Source: Gemmatimonadaceae bacterium (GTDB lineage: Bacteria; Gemmatimonadota; Gemmatimonadetes; Gemmatimonadales; Gemmatimonadaceae). From it: 64,000 nucleotides of DNA. The stretch lies in the NCBI GenBank assembly GCA_016742275.1, contig JACVCD010000011.1, positions 141,600 through 205,599 on the forward strand, in the 5' to 3' direction. Positions 12,157 through 20,753 of the stretch are shown piece after piece. The notes beneath the pieces were generated by a model. The model did no database searches, had not been told where the DNA came from, and saw nothing but the letters and a program-made list of their open reading frames with translations. The position numbers and the translations under genes were made by a program. Position 1 is the stretch's first letter. Each line of letters begins with the position of its first letter.

Positions 12157-13401
12157 TCAGAAGGGTAGAGCGATCCCACTCACGACACGAAACGTATCGC
12201 GCGCGATAAGCAATTCCTCGTCGGTGGGCACCACCCATGCCGACAAGGTCGAGTCCGTCGTGGAGATGCAACCTTCTCGACCGCCCACCATCTGCTCGTT
12301 GCTGGGCTGATCAAGACGAAGACCGGCCCACTCGAGGCCCTCACACACCAGCGCTCGAATCTCGGCTGCATTCTCGCCCACACCGCCCGCAAACACCACC
12401 GCATCGGCACCACCCATCGCGGCGAGATAGCTGCCCACGTACTTCCGCACGCGATAGCAAAAAATCTCGATGGCCAGCCGTGCTCGGCGGTCCTGCATTT
12501 CATGCGCCTCCAACAGCAGATCGCGCATGTCGTTGGTGAGACCGGAAATGCCCAGCAGACCGCTCTGCTTGTTGAGCAAGGCTTCGACCTGCGGTAGCGA
12601 CAACCCCTCCTTGGCTGCGATGTAGTCGAGCAGCGCCGCGTCGATATCTCCCGCCCGTGTGCCCATCACCAGCCCTTCGAGCGGTGTGAAGCCCATGCTG
12701 GTGTCGAGCGACTGCCCACCGCGAATGGCGCACGCCGAGCATCCGTTGCCCAGATGCAGCGTGACAATGTTCACCTGATCACGCGCGCGACCTGTCAGCT
12801 TGCGAAAGCGATAGGCAATCGAGCGATGTGATGTACCATGGAATCCGTAGCGCCGAATCTTGTGCCGCCGATACAGCGGATACGGAATGGCATAGAGATA
12901 GGCGTGTTCTGGCAGCGTATGGTGAAACGCTGTGTCGAACACCGCCACCTGCGGCACGCCACTTCCCAGCGCCGCTCGTGTGGCTTCGATGCCGCGCAGG
13001 TTGTGCGAATTGTGCAGCGGTGCGAGTTCGACATTCTCTTCAATCCCGCGCAATACATCGTCATCGATCTGCGTGCTGCGCCTAAACTGCTCGCCGCCGT
13101 GCACCACACGATGCCCGACTGCATGGATCTCGCCGCGTGTAGTGAGCCCCGTGCCACTTTCCTGATCGGTCACGAAGCTCACCAGCCACTCCACAGCGCT
13201 TCGCATGTCGCGCAATTGCGCCGTGCGTTTCCGACTCACGCCATCGGTGGTGCGCAGTGTGATCACGGCCTCACCACCAATCCGTTCGATCTGCCCGCGC
13301 AACAACTTCTGATCCTGGTCCGATGTAATGCGCTCAGCGTCCGTTGCCACCACCTGAAACTTGAGGGTGGCCGAACCGGCATTGAGGACCAGGATATTCA
13401 T
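12157..13401 (-). CDS. ackA: Acetate kinase
   Basis: A 414-residue acetokinase-family enzyme interconverting acetate + ATP and acetyl phosphate. It starts [16 protein letters not shown], has the catalytic/phosphate motifs [36 protein letters not shown] and [16 protein letters not shown], and ends near [13 protein letters not shown]. Length is normal. The GSA in place of the usual GSS at the N-terminal loop is a mild variation. It is the last gene of the run purE-purK-4TM protein-ackA, only 10 bp after the membrane protein gene. No pta is nearby. Confidence 0.96.
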   Translation of the reverse strand: MNILVLNAGSATLKFQVVATDAERITSDQDQKLLRGQIERIGGEAVITLRTTDGVSRKRTAQLRDMRSAVEWLVSFVTDQESGTGLTTRGEIHAVGHRVVHGGEQFRRSTQIDDDVLRGIEENVELAPLHNSHNLRGIEATRAALGSGVPQVAVFDTAFHHTLPEHAYLYAIPYPLYRRHKIRRYGFHGTSHRSIAYRFRKLTGRARDQVNIVTLHLGNGCSACAIRGGQSLDTSMGFTPLEGLVMGTRAGDIDAALLDYIAAKEGLSLPQVEALLNKQSGLLGISGLTNDMRDLLLEAHEMQDRRARLAIEIFCYRVRKYVGSYLAAMGGADAVVFAGGVGENAAEIRALVCEGLEWAGLRLDQPSNEQMVGGREGCISTTDSTLSAWVVPTDEELLIARDTFRVVSGIALPF

Positions 13402-13411
13402 GGGTCGCCTA

Positions 13412-13789
13412 TCAGAAGGGCTTGTAGAGCGCCATGTACACGGCGACGCCGGCCAGCACTGGCAACAGCACCAGGAACGGGCGCGCCAACTCGGGCTTGC
13501 GATAGGGCAGCAGGGCCACCGCGCTCAGGACGAGCCACACGATGATCTTGACCCACAGCCAGCCGGGAAAGTTGGTGCCGTGCTGGAAGCCGATGCGCGC
13601 CAGCATGCCGAAACCGCCCACGAGAATCAGCAAGGCGCCGATGCCGTGGATGGAAGACACCAGACCACGCGTTCCGCTATTGGCCTTGTTGCCGCCGTTG
13701 GCGGCATGCACTGCGACACCGCCAATGGCGGCGAAGAGCAGGGCAATACCCAAGATGTGCAGGATTTCGTAGAAGTCTCTGGGGAACAC
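13412..13789 (-). CDS. Small four-helix membrane protein
   Basis: A 125-residue hydrophobic protein with four predicted membrane segments (about 8-28, 45-62, 75-92 and 102-120), beginning at a GTG without an obvious ribosome binding site. I do not recognise a named family with confidence; the layout recalls SirB2-like or similar small inner-membrane proteins. The loop after the first helix ([15 protein letters not shown]) is polar. It is 10 bp upstream of ackA, so co-expression is likely. Confidence 0.7.
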   Translation of the reverse strand: MFPRDFYEILHILGIALLFAAIGGVAVHAANGGNKANSGTRGLVSSIHGIGALLILVGGFGMLARIGFQHGTNFPGWLWVKIIVWLVLSAVALLPYRKPELARPFLVLLPVLAGVAVYMALYKPF

Positions 13790-13857
13790 TTTACTGAGGG
13801 GCGTAAGGTTGGACTGCGTAAGGTGGAAACGGCGGGAAGGGTGGAGATGTCAGATGG

Positions 13858-15081
13858 CTATGAGCTGATGTGCTTTAGTACTGGCTCCTGCACATCGAAG
13901 CTCGCTACCGTACCGGGGGACAATCGGCGATAGCTCTCCAGCACACGACCGAGTGCGTCTTGACTATCGGTGCCGATTGCAGACAGGTGTCCCATCTTGC
14001 GACCAGCACGTGCGCCGGCTTTACCATACAAATGCAGACGCGTGCCGGGCACGTTGAGTGCGCTCGTGACATCAGGCGCGGCGTCCTGCAGCCAGACATC
14101 GCCGAGCAGATTCACGATGGCTGATGGTGCAAACACCGAGGGGTCGCCGAGCGGGAGTCCGCAGACGGCGCGCACCAACTGCTCGAACTGGCTGGTGCCG
14201 AGCCCGCGTTCGCTGTGGTGATATGTATTGTGTGGACGCGGCGCGAGTTCGTTGACCAGCAACTCACCTGTCTTGGTCACGAAGCATTCGACAGCCAGCA
14301 GGCCCACGATGCCGATGCGTTCGGCGATGGCGCGTGCCAGTGATTGCGCGCGTGCCGTCATTTCGTCGCTGATGACGGCGGGAACAACTGACCACGTGAG
14401 AATGCCGCTCGTGTGGTGGTTGCGAGACGGAGGATACACCACAGTCGCGCCATTCGGTGAACGCGCCACAAGAACAGAGATCTCGTAGTAGATGTCCACC
14501 ATCGCTTCGACAAGGCACGGCCGCGAGCCGAGCGCGCTCCACGCATCAACTGCCTGCTCAGGCTCGGACAGACGTACTTGACCACGGCCATCGTAGCCGC
14601 CATGTGTGGACTTGGCGATGCAGGCGCCGTGCGTGCGCACGATATCGGCCACGTCCTGCGCTGATTGCGCTGCGACAAATGCCCCGAGGGGAAACTGTTG
14701 CGCCTTGAGCCACTCCTTCTGCCGAATGCGATCCTGGATGATGTAGACCGCATCACGACCCGGATAGAGCGGCACGCGCGCGGCCACGGCATCGAGTACA
14801 TCGGGGTGGATCTGCTCGATCTCGAGTGTCACCACATCGCACTGCGACGCGAGATCCACCGCAGCGTCCACATCATCGAACCGCGCGGTGATCGTACGCG
14901 ATGCAACAGGTCGTGTCGCGCAATTGGCTTCCGGGTCGAGCACCTGGATGTCGTACCCCATGGAGCGCGCGGCCAACGCCGTCATGCGTCCGAGCTGACC
15001 ACCGCCAAGGAAGCCGATCGTGGATCCGGCGGGCAGCGGCGTCATGGCGGGCAGATTCGGCAAATTCGAAGATGCGGTCAC
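13858..15081 (-). CDS. purK: N5-carboxyaminoimidazole ribonucleotide synthase PurK
   Basis: A 407-residue ATP-grasp enzyme of de novo purine synthesis that carboxylates AIR with bicarbonate and ATP. Recognisable features: GFLGGGQLGRM near residue 24, the segment TLEIEQI, YIIQDRIRQKEWL, KSTHGGYDGRGQV and NELAPRPHNTYHHS. The N-terminus has about 15 extra residues before the core. The ATG overlaps the purE stop (ATGA), so its product passes directly to the mutase PurE. Confidence 0.97.
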   Translation of the reverse strand: MTASSNLPNLPAMTPLPAGSTIGFLGGGQLGRMTALAARSMGYDIQVLDPEANCATRPVASRTITARFDDVDAAVDLASQCDVVTLEIEQIHPDVLDAVAARVPLYPGRDAVYIIQDRIRQKEWLKAQQFPLGAFVAAQSAQDVADIVRTHGACIAKSTHGGYDGRGQVRLSEPEQAVDAWSALGSRPCLVEAMVDIYYEISVLVARSPNGATVVYPPSRNHHTSGILTWSVVPAVISDEMTARAQSLARAIAERIGIVGLLAVECFVTKTGELLVNELAPRPHNTYHHSERGLGTSQFEQLVRAVCGLPLGDPSVFAPSAIVNLLGDVWLQDAAPDVTSALNVPGTRLHLYGKAGARAGRKMGHLSAIGTDSQDALGRVLESYRRLSPGTVASFDVQEPVLKHISS

Positions 15082-15641
15082 GTGTTCAGTGAGTCTGGAG
15101 CAAAGGACGTCGCGATGGCGCCCGGTGCTGGCAGCGGTCGGGCCAGAGCTTCTGCGGCCTTGCCTACGCGGCGTGCTTCGAGTCGCGCGCGAAGCGCGTC
15201 GTCATGCAGGGCCAGCATCTGTGCGGCGTAGAGCGCGGCGTTTGCGGCGCCAGGCTTGCCCACCGCAAAGGTCGCAACAGGGACACCGGCTGGCATCTGC
15301 ACGATGCTGAGCAGTGCGTCCATGCCATTCAAGGCGGTCGCGACCACGGGTACGCCGAGCACCGGGATCAGCGTCTTGGCGGCCAGCATTCCTGGGAGGT
15401 GAGCTGCACCACCGGCTCCAGCGATGATGGCGCGCAGACCCCGTGCGTGCGCCGCCTCCGCGTAGGCAAAGAGCCAGTCGGGCGTACGGTGCGCCGACAC
15501 CACTTTGGCTTCGTATGGCACACCAAGTTCGGCGAGCATTTCGCAGGCCGGCGCGAGGGTGTCGTAGTCACTCGCGCTGCCCATGACCACGCCCACCAAG
15601 GGGGTAGCGCCGGCTGGCACGGTGTCGGAAGCTGCGGTCAC
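15078..15641 (-). CDS. purE: N5-carboxyaminoimidazole ribonucleotide mutase PurE
   Basis: A 187-residue class I PurE, which moves the carboxyl group made by PurK. It shows VVMGSASDYDTL, KVVSAHRTPDWL, IIAGAGGAAHLPGM and VGKPGAANAALYAAQML, all family signatures. Two start codons are adjacent: TTG at 15644 and GTG at 15641. I chose GTG because the GGAG lies 5 bases before it and only 2 before the TTG. First gene of the purEK unit. Confidence 0.96.
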   Translation of the reverse strand: MTAASDTVPAGATPLVGVVMGSASDYDTLAPACEMLAELGVPYEAKVVSAHRTPDWLFAYAEAAHARGLRAIIAGAGGAAHLPGMLAAKTLIPVLGVPVVATALNGMDALLSIVQMPAGVPVATFAVGKPGAANAALYAAQMLALHDDALRARLEARRVGKAAEALARPLPAPGAIATSFAPDSLNT

Positions 15642-15681
15642 CAAGACTCCGGGAATAAGGGTCCCGGCAATCTAGCGTACG

Positions 15682-15712
15682 ACACGGGGCCGGTGGTGGG
15701 CCGGCCCCGTGT
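15682..15712 (-). terminator. 12-bp perfect hairpin after the serine hydrolase gene
   Basis: acacggggccgg (15682-15693) pairs perfectly with ccggccccgtgt (15701-15712) around a 7-nt loop. It begins 12 nt past the serine hydrolase stop on the minus strand. No U-run follows, so it is a terminator-like 3' hairpin rather than a textbook terminator. Confidence 0.6.
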
Positions 15713-15723
15713 GGTTCATTCGG

Positions 15724-16818
15724 TCAGTTCGCAGGGCCAAACAGTGCGCCGAGGAACTCCACATCGGCGAACTCCTGCCCGCCGCGCACGGGGCCCATGC
15801 GCACAATCACCAATTCGTGCGACGGAATCACGTAAAGCCGCTGCTTTCCGGCTCCAGCGGCCATGACCACGTCGCGGGGCATCCAGGTGGGCATGGCCGA
15901 AGGAGTATCGTCGCCGCGCCCTCCACGAGCATTGGCACCGGCTCGTCGTCCACGCATGATGGCGGCGGCGCGTCGACCGGCCCGTGCGCCATTTCGCGCG
16001 CCACCGGCCGCTTCGAGTCCGAGTGCCGGCTGCGCCTGAATCGTGGCACCCACCAGCCACCAGCTGAGACCATAGGCCGGATTGGCGTGTGAAGGCACAA
16101 ACAACTCACGCACCAATGCCTCGGGCAGAATGCGTTTGCCGCGATGCACACCACCGTTGCGAATGAATTCGCCAAAGGTGGCCCAATCACGCGCCGTCAT
16201 GGCGGCACCGCCGGCCAGCTGCGGCTTTCCGTCACCGCACTTGAGCCGCCACTCCACGGTCACACCCAGGGGCTCGAGTATGCGCGCCTTGAGATACTGC
16301 TCGAACGACTTGGACTGCACCTTCTCGACGACGCTGCCGGCCGCGATGAATGGAAAGGGGCCATAGCGAAACGCACTGCCAGGTTCGGCAAACGTGCCGG
16401 CGTTGACGGCATCCTGCCATGTTGCGCGCGGGCCACCGCAACCGGTGCCGGCATTTCCCGATTCGAGACCGCTTTCGAGTGACAGCAGCTGACGCACGGT
16501 GATGCGCGATTTGCGTGCGTCACTGCTCCAATCAGGCAGGTATGTGGCAACGGTCTGATCGAGCTTGAGCAGACCATCTGCTGCAGCGGCTATCGCACCA
16601 ACTCCAACAAAGCTCTTGCTGCCGCTGGCCAGCAGCTGTCGTGATCCGGTTGAACCGCCCGCACGATAACGTTCATAGACGATCGCACCGCGATGCATCA
16701 CGAGCATGGCCTGGCCATCGGTTTCGGCAAAGTACCGTTCAGCGCGGGCCAGGGCCGCCGAATCCGGTTGCTGCGTGAGCAGCGCCGCGAGCAGAAGGAG
16801 CATGTTCGGTGGACGCAT
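15724..16818 (-). CDS. Secreted serine hydrolase of the class C beta-lactamase fold
   Basis: A 364-residue protein with an N-terminal signal sequence (MLLLLAALLTQ). The Ser-x-x-Lys nucleophile motif is SGSK in LLASGSKSFVGVG (near residue 66). The second motif, usually Y-x-N, reads YGP. Near the C-terminus, GAGKQRLYVIP replaces the common H-G-x-G-G-Q type. Between about 260 and 305 there is an insertion very rich in Ala, Gly and Arg. The family includes esterases, D-aminopeptidases and PBP-like proteins; true beta-lactamase activity is unlikely given these motifs. It stands alone between hairpins. Confidence 0.85.
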   Translation of the reverse strand: MRPPNMLLLLAALLTQQPDSAALARAERYFAETDGQAMLVMHRGAIVYERYRAGGSTGSRQLLASGSKSFVGVGAIAAAADGLLKLDQTVATYLPDWSSDARKSRITVRQLLSLESGLESGNAGTGCGGPRATWQDAVNAGTFAEPGSAFRYGPFPFIAAGSVVEKVQSKSFEQYLKARILEPLGVTVEWRLKCGDGKPQLAGGAAMTARDWATFGEFIRNGGVHRGKRILPEALVRELFVPSHANPAYGLSWWLVGATIQAQPALGLEAAGGARNGARAGRRAAAIMRGRRAGANARGGRGDDTPSAMPTWMPRDVVMAAGAGKQRLYVIPSHELVIVRMGPVRGGQEFADVEFLGALFGPAN

Positions 16819-16822
16819 GCAG

Positions 16823-16848
16823 AAGGGCCGACGTTAATGTCGGCCCTT
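16823..16848 (-). terminator. Hairpin after the rhodanese gene
   Basis: aagggccgac (16823-16832) pairs with gtcggccctt (16839-16848) around a 6-nt loop. It lies about 40 nt past the rhodanese stop and just before the serine hydrolase start. It is not followed by a U-run. Confidence 0.55.
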
Positions 16849-16887
16849 GGTGTGATATCTGTGTGTTACATGCCTCTCGTGTGTTGC

Positions 16888-17817
16888 TTACTTGGCCGGC
16901 GGTGCCACGACCGGTAAATGTTGAGCACCACTCCACTCCTGAAACGATCCGTCGAACATGCGCGCATCGTGACCGAGCATCGTGGCAACGAACCACAACA
17001 GCGTCGCCTGCTGGCCGATGTGGCAATACGTGATGACCGGCTTGCTCTGATCGACACCCTGCTCCGTGAAGAGTGTCTGGAGTTCACTCACCGGCTTGAG
17101 ATAGCCGTTCGTGCTCACGCTCGACAGCGGCACATTCACCGCGGTCGGTATGTGCCCCGGTCGCGGATAGCCACCGCCATCACCGTTGTAGAAGCGTGGC
17201 AGACGCGCATCGACGATGAAGCGCGAACGGTCCTTGGTGGCCGCTTCCACCTGCGCGATGGTGGCGATGATCTCCGGCTTGAGCTTGGGTGTGAACGACA
17301 CACCAGTGGCCGGTGATGGCGCAACGGCACTGACCGCTCGTCCTTCGCGCTTCCATGCCTGAAAGCTGCCATCCAGCAACGAAGTCCGTTCGAACGCGCC
17401 GAGATAGGCGAGTGTGATTACCACGCGTGTGGCCGATTGCAACGCGGCGTCGTGTGGCACCACGACGATGCGTGACCGATCACTGATCCCGTTGCGTTCA
17501 GCCCATGCGTCCAACTGCGCTTCACCGGCCATCTGCAGCGTCAGCGTGCCTGGACCCTGTGGCAGGGCAATCTCGTCGAGTGTCACATGGCGAGCACCCT
17601 CCACATGTCCGCTGTCATAGGCCACCTTGCTGCCGACATGCAGCACCACGAGATCGGGATCACGCAGGTGGTCGGCCAGCCATGCGGTGGTGACCACCAT
17701 GTTGCTGGTGTTGGGGCGGCTCTGCGCATCGGCGTTGGACGTCGAGCACAATGCCATCGCCGCGAGTACCGCGGCGATGGTACCTCGAATACCCCGAACA
17801 CGAATCCTGAATGTCAT
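16888..17817 (-). CDS. Secreted two-domain rhodanese-like sulfurtransferase
   Basis: A 309-residue protein. The ATG at 17817 gives a signal peptide (RGTIAAVLAAMALCSTSNADAQ); the longer frame to 17931 runs back into the upstream M16 gene and is rejected. Two rhodanese domains follow. The N-terminal one (about 40-150) lacks an active-site Cys. The C-terminal one (about 180-300) has Cys in ITYCHIGQQAT at the active-site loop. It would transfer sulfane sulfur, or act as a sulfurtransferase-like protein, in the periplasm. The gap to the upstream M16 gene is 13 bp, so it may be co-transcribed with the peptidase pair. Confidence 0.9.
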   Translation of the reverse strand: MTFRIRVRGIRGTIAAVLAAMALCSTSNADAQSRPNTSNMVVTTAWLADHLRDPDLVVLHVGSKVAYDSGHVEGARHVTLDEIALPQGPGTLTLQMAGEAQLDAWAERNGISDRSRIVVVPHDAALQSATRVVITLAYLGAFERTSLLDGSFQAWKREGRAVSAVAPSPATGVSFTPKLKPEIIATIAQVEAATKDRSRFIVDARLPRFYNGDGGGYPRPGHIPTAVNVPLSSVSTNGYLKPVSELQTLFTEQGVDQSKPVITYCHIGQQATLLWFVATMLGHDARMFDGSFQEWSGAQHLPVVAPPAK

Positions 17818-17830
17818 GCGTTCTCTCCGA

Positions 17831-19312
17831 TTACGGCACGATGACCGGGCGACCGCGCATATCGCGGATGTCGACCGGGCCAATCTTCGTGTCGCGCAGC
17901 GGCTGTTCGATGGTGGCACGGTCGCCGGCAATCACGATCGTGAGACGATCGGGGTTCACATACTGCGTGGCCACACGCTGCACATCGGCTGCCGTGACCC
18001 GGCCAATGCCAGCGTTGAAGGCGCCGAGCGTGGACAGCGGGAGATTGTATGGCACGAGGCTCGCAATCTGCGACGCAATATCGCCCGTGCTCTCAAACCC
18101 GTCGGCGTAGCCCAGCTGCAGATAGCGCTTCACCTTGGCCAGTTCTGCCGCCGCCATCGGGCGACGGATGTTCCGCAACTCCTTCATGAATTCGATGAGC
18201 GCGGAGTCGGTCTTGGCCGATACAACTTCTGCACGCGCCGTGAACGGACCCGCTTCCCGACGCATGCTGAATCCGGAGCCGGCGCCATACGTATACGCCT
18301 TCACTTCACGTAGCGTGTTGTTGAGACGCGACGTGAATGATCCGCCCAGCGCCGTGTTCATCACCATCAGCGGATAGTAGTCCGTGGTCTTGCGGGCTAC
18401 ACCGATGCCACCAATGCGGAAGCTCGACTGCGCGGCCTTGGGTTTGTCCACGATATGAATGGACGTGGGGCGCGGCGCCATCTTGTTGCTGGCGTATACC
18501 GGTGCAGCAGGTAGCGTTCCGCGCTCCCAGCCGCCGAACGTGCGGGTGGCCAGCGCTTCGGCATCGGCCACACTGAGGTCGCCAACAACAACCAGAGTGG
18601 CGTTGTTGGGGCGATACCAGTTGCGCCAGAAGCCGCGCACATCGTCGAGCGAAAGCGTTTCGACGGTTTCCTTGAGACCACTCGAGCTGCGACCGTACGG
18701 GTGCTGTTCACCGAACACCAGCGAGGCAAACGCGCGGTCGGCCATGGCGGGGCCACGATCCTGCTCCTGCAGCAGTGACGTCAGACGTTCGCTGCGGAGG
18801 CGCGTGAATTCCTTCTCCGGAAACGTCGGACGCTGCACTACATCAGCCATGAGGGCCATGGCGCTGTCGAGCGTGGTGCGTGTGCTATGCAACGACACGG
18901 CACTCTGTTCGAGACCAGCAAATGTTCCGAGACGAATGGCGAGATAGCCGATTTCTTCAGCCAGCGCCAAGGCATCACGCGAACCCGCGCCCTCGTCGAG
19001 CATATTGGCCACCAGCGTAGCCAGTCCCGACTTGCCCTGCGGATCGGCCTCGCTGCCCGTGCGAACGACCAATTGCACGTCCACCACCGGAATCTCGTGC
19101 TGCTCCACGATCACGAGACGGAGTCCATTGGGGAGCGTCTTCTCCACCATCGTGGGAAGCGTCAGCGCTTTGGCTGGAGCAAGCACGGGCGGCTTGGTGC
19201 TGGCGGCGACCGGTCCCTGCGCGTCGGCTGCTACCGGCGACACAAGCAGTGTACTGAGCGCGCCACACACCAGCACGCGCCGTGCGGACCACTGATTCAA
19301 AGTGCGGATCAT
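17831..19312 (-). CDS. M16-family peptidase-like protein without the zinc motif
   Basis: A 493-residue secreted protein (signal near residues 12-32, ending in ADAQ) with the two-part M16/pitrilysin fold. At the place of the HxxEH metal site it reads LATLVANMLDEGA, with no histidines, so it should be the non-catalytic partner. It starts 1 nt into the stop of the upstream M16 gene (TGATG), which has an intact site. The pair would form a heterodimer of the bacterial processing-peptidase type. It retains the C-terminal substrate-binding region (SGFSMRREAGPF). Confidence 0.93.
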   Translation of the reverse strand: MIRTLNQWSARRVLVCGALSTLLVSPVAADAQGPVAASTKPPVLAPAKALTLPTMVEKTLPNGLRLVIVEQHEIPVVDVQLVVRTGSEADPQGKSGLATLVANMLDEGAGSRDALALAEEIGYLAIRLGTFAGLEQSAVSLHSTRTTLDSAMALMADVVQRPTFPEKEFTRLRSERLTSLLQEQDRGPAMADRAFASLVFGEQHPYGRSSSGLKETVETLSLDDVRGFWRNWYRPNNATLVVVGDLSVADAEALATRTFGGWERGTLPAAPVYASNKMAPRPTSIHIVDKPKAAQSSFRIGGIGVARKTTDYYPLMVMNTALGGSFTSRLNNTLREVKAYTYGAGSGFSMRREAGPFTARAEVVSAKTDSALIEFMKELRNIRRPMAAAELAKVKRYLQLGYADGFESTGDIASQIASLVPYNLPLSTLGAFNAGIGRVTAADVQRVATQYVNPDRLTIVIAGDRATIEQPLRDTKIGPVDIRDMRGRPVIVP

Positions 19313-20727
19313 CAGCGGGCTCCCCCGTTGGACGTGGTGGCAGTCGACGTAAGCGCGAGGTCCTTCTTCCCTTCAGGTACCACCGTCAGCACGATCTTTG
19401 GTTGACTCACGAGATAGCGTCGGGCCACGCGCTGCACGTCGGCCGTAGTCAGACGCTCATAGCGGGCGAGATCCTGCGCCATGTAGTCGGGCGTGCCCGT
19501 GAAGTAGTTGTAGGCGCTGAGCTGCGTGGCCTTGCCGAGTACCGACGCAAGACGATCGAGTGTGCCGGCGCGCATGCCATTCTTGACCCGCGTGAGTTCG
19601 CGTTCGGTTACACCGTTGTTCGCGATCTCCGTGATGGCCTTGGCAACTTCAACATCGAGTTCACGCGGATGCACGTTCGGCTTTGCCGTCGTGGTGAGCA
19701 TGAGCATGCCATCCAGCTTGCTCGAGTTGTTGCCCATGCCCACGTCCTGCGCGATCTGCTTGTCGTACACCAGCGTGCGATAAAGACGTGAGCTCTTGCC
19801 GTTGGCGAGGATGTCGGCGAGCGCATCGATTGCCGCATCGTCTTCGCTGTACGCCCGCACACCGGGCCAGGTGTAGTACGCGCGCGGAAGCTGCACACGA
19901 TCTTCCATCACCATCATCGTGTCCTTGGTAAGGCGTACGGCTGGCACCGTTGGACGCGTCACCGCCGGGCCGCGCGGGATATGACCGAAGTACTTGGCCA
20001 CCCAGGCCTTGGCCGAATCCGGGTTGAAGTCACCGGCAATGGTGATGGTCGCGTTGTTCGGCGCGTAGTACTGACGGAAGAACCCCTTCACGTCATCCAA
20101 TGCTGCCGCACTCAGGTCGGTCATCGACCCGATCACCGGCCACGAGTACGGATGATTGGACGGATACATCACCGGCAGGATGGTCTCGAACGCACGACCA
20201 TAGGGCGCGTTGTCGTAGCTCTGACGACGTTCGTTCTTCACCACGTCGCGCTGGATGTCGAGCTTGGACTGGTCCATGGTTGGCAGCAGCCACCCCATGC
20301 GATCGGCGTCCAGCCACAGCATGAGCGGGAGCGCGTTCGATGGACCCGTCTCGTAGTAGTTGGTGCGATCGAAATTGGTGGAGCCATTGTTGCTCGCTCC
20401 GGCCGCTTCGAGCCACTCGTCGAACTTGCCCACGGGAACGTTCTGCGATCCCATGAACATCACGTGCTCAAAGAGGTGGGCAAACCCGGTGCGGCCGGGC
20501 TTTTCGTCGCCCGATCCAACCTTGTAGAAGTTCTCGACTGCCACGATGGGCACGGAGCGATCCACATGCAGGATGACTTCGAGCCCGTTGGGGAGCGTGT
20601 ACTTCTCGTGGGGGATCGAAGGAGCCGCTTGGGCTGACAGGCTGCCAGCCGAGGGCGCCTGAGCCAGCAGGGCGGCGGTGCCCAGGACGGCGATGCCCCA
20701 TGCGCGACGAAGGGAATTGGCGGTCAT
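19312..20727 (-). CDS. M16-family zinc metallopeptidase, catalytic subunit
   Basis: A 471-residue secreted peptidase. It has a signal peptide (about 8-33), then the inverted zinc motif HLFEH within GFAHLFEHVMFMGS near residue 85, and further acidic ligands downstream (NERRQSYDN region). The second half has the inactive M16 domain with the R/Y substrate-binding pair region. It is translationally coupled to the zinc-less partner. It is divergent from the amino-acid permease gene, with a very short shared upstream region (20728-20753). Confidence 0.95.
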   Translation of the reverse strand: MTANSLRRAWGIAVLGTAALLAQAPSAGSLSAQAAPSIPHEKYTLPNGLEVILHVDRSVPIVAVENFYKVGSGDEKPGRTGFAHLFEHVMFMGSQNVPVGKFDEWLEAAGASNNGSTNFDRTNYYETGPSNALPLMLWLDADRMGWLLPTMDQSKLDIQRDVVKNERRQSYDNAPYGRAFETILPVMYPSNHPYSWPVIGSMTDLSAAALDDVKGFFRQYYAPNNATITIAGDFNPDSAKAWVAKYFGHIPRGPAVTRPTVPAVRLTKDTMMVMEDRVQLPRAYYTWPGVRAYSEDDAAIDALADILANGKSSRLYRTLVYDKQIAQDVGMGNNSSKLDGMLMLTTTAKPNVHPRELDVEVAKAITEIANNGVTERELTRVKNGMRAGTLDRLASVLGKATQLSAYNYFTGTPDYMAQDLARYERLTTADVQRVARRYLVSQPKIVLTVVPEGKKDLALTSTATTSNGGAR

Positions 20728-20753
20728 GTACGGAAGGGAAGGGAAAAGACCCA

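Noticed and set aside
17818..17931. N-terminal extension of the rhodanese
   Set aside because: It overlaps the upstream peptidase gene and would bury the signal peptide.
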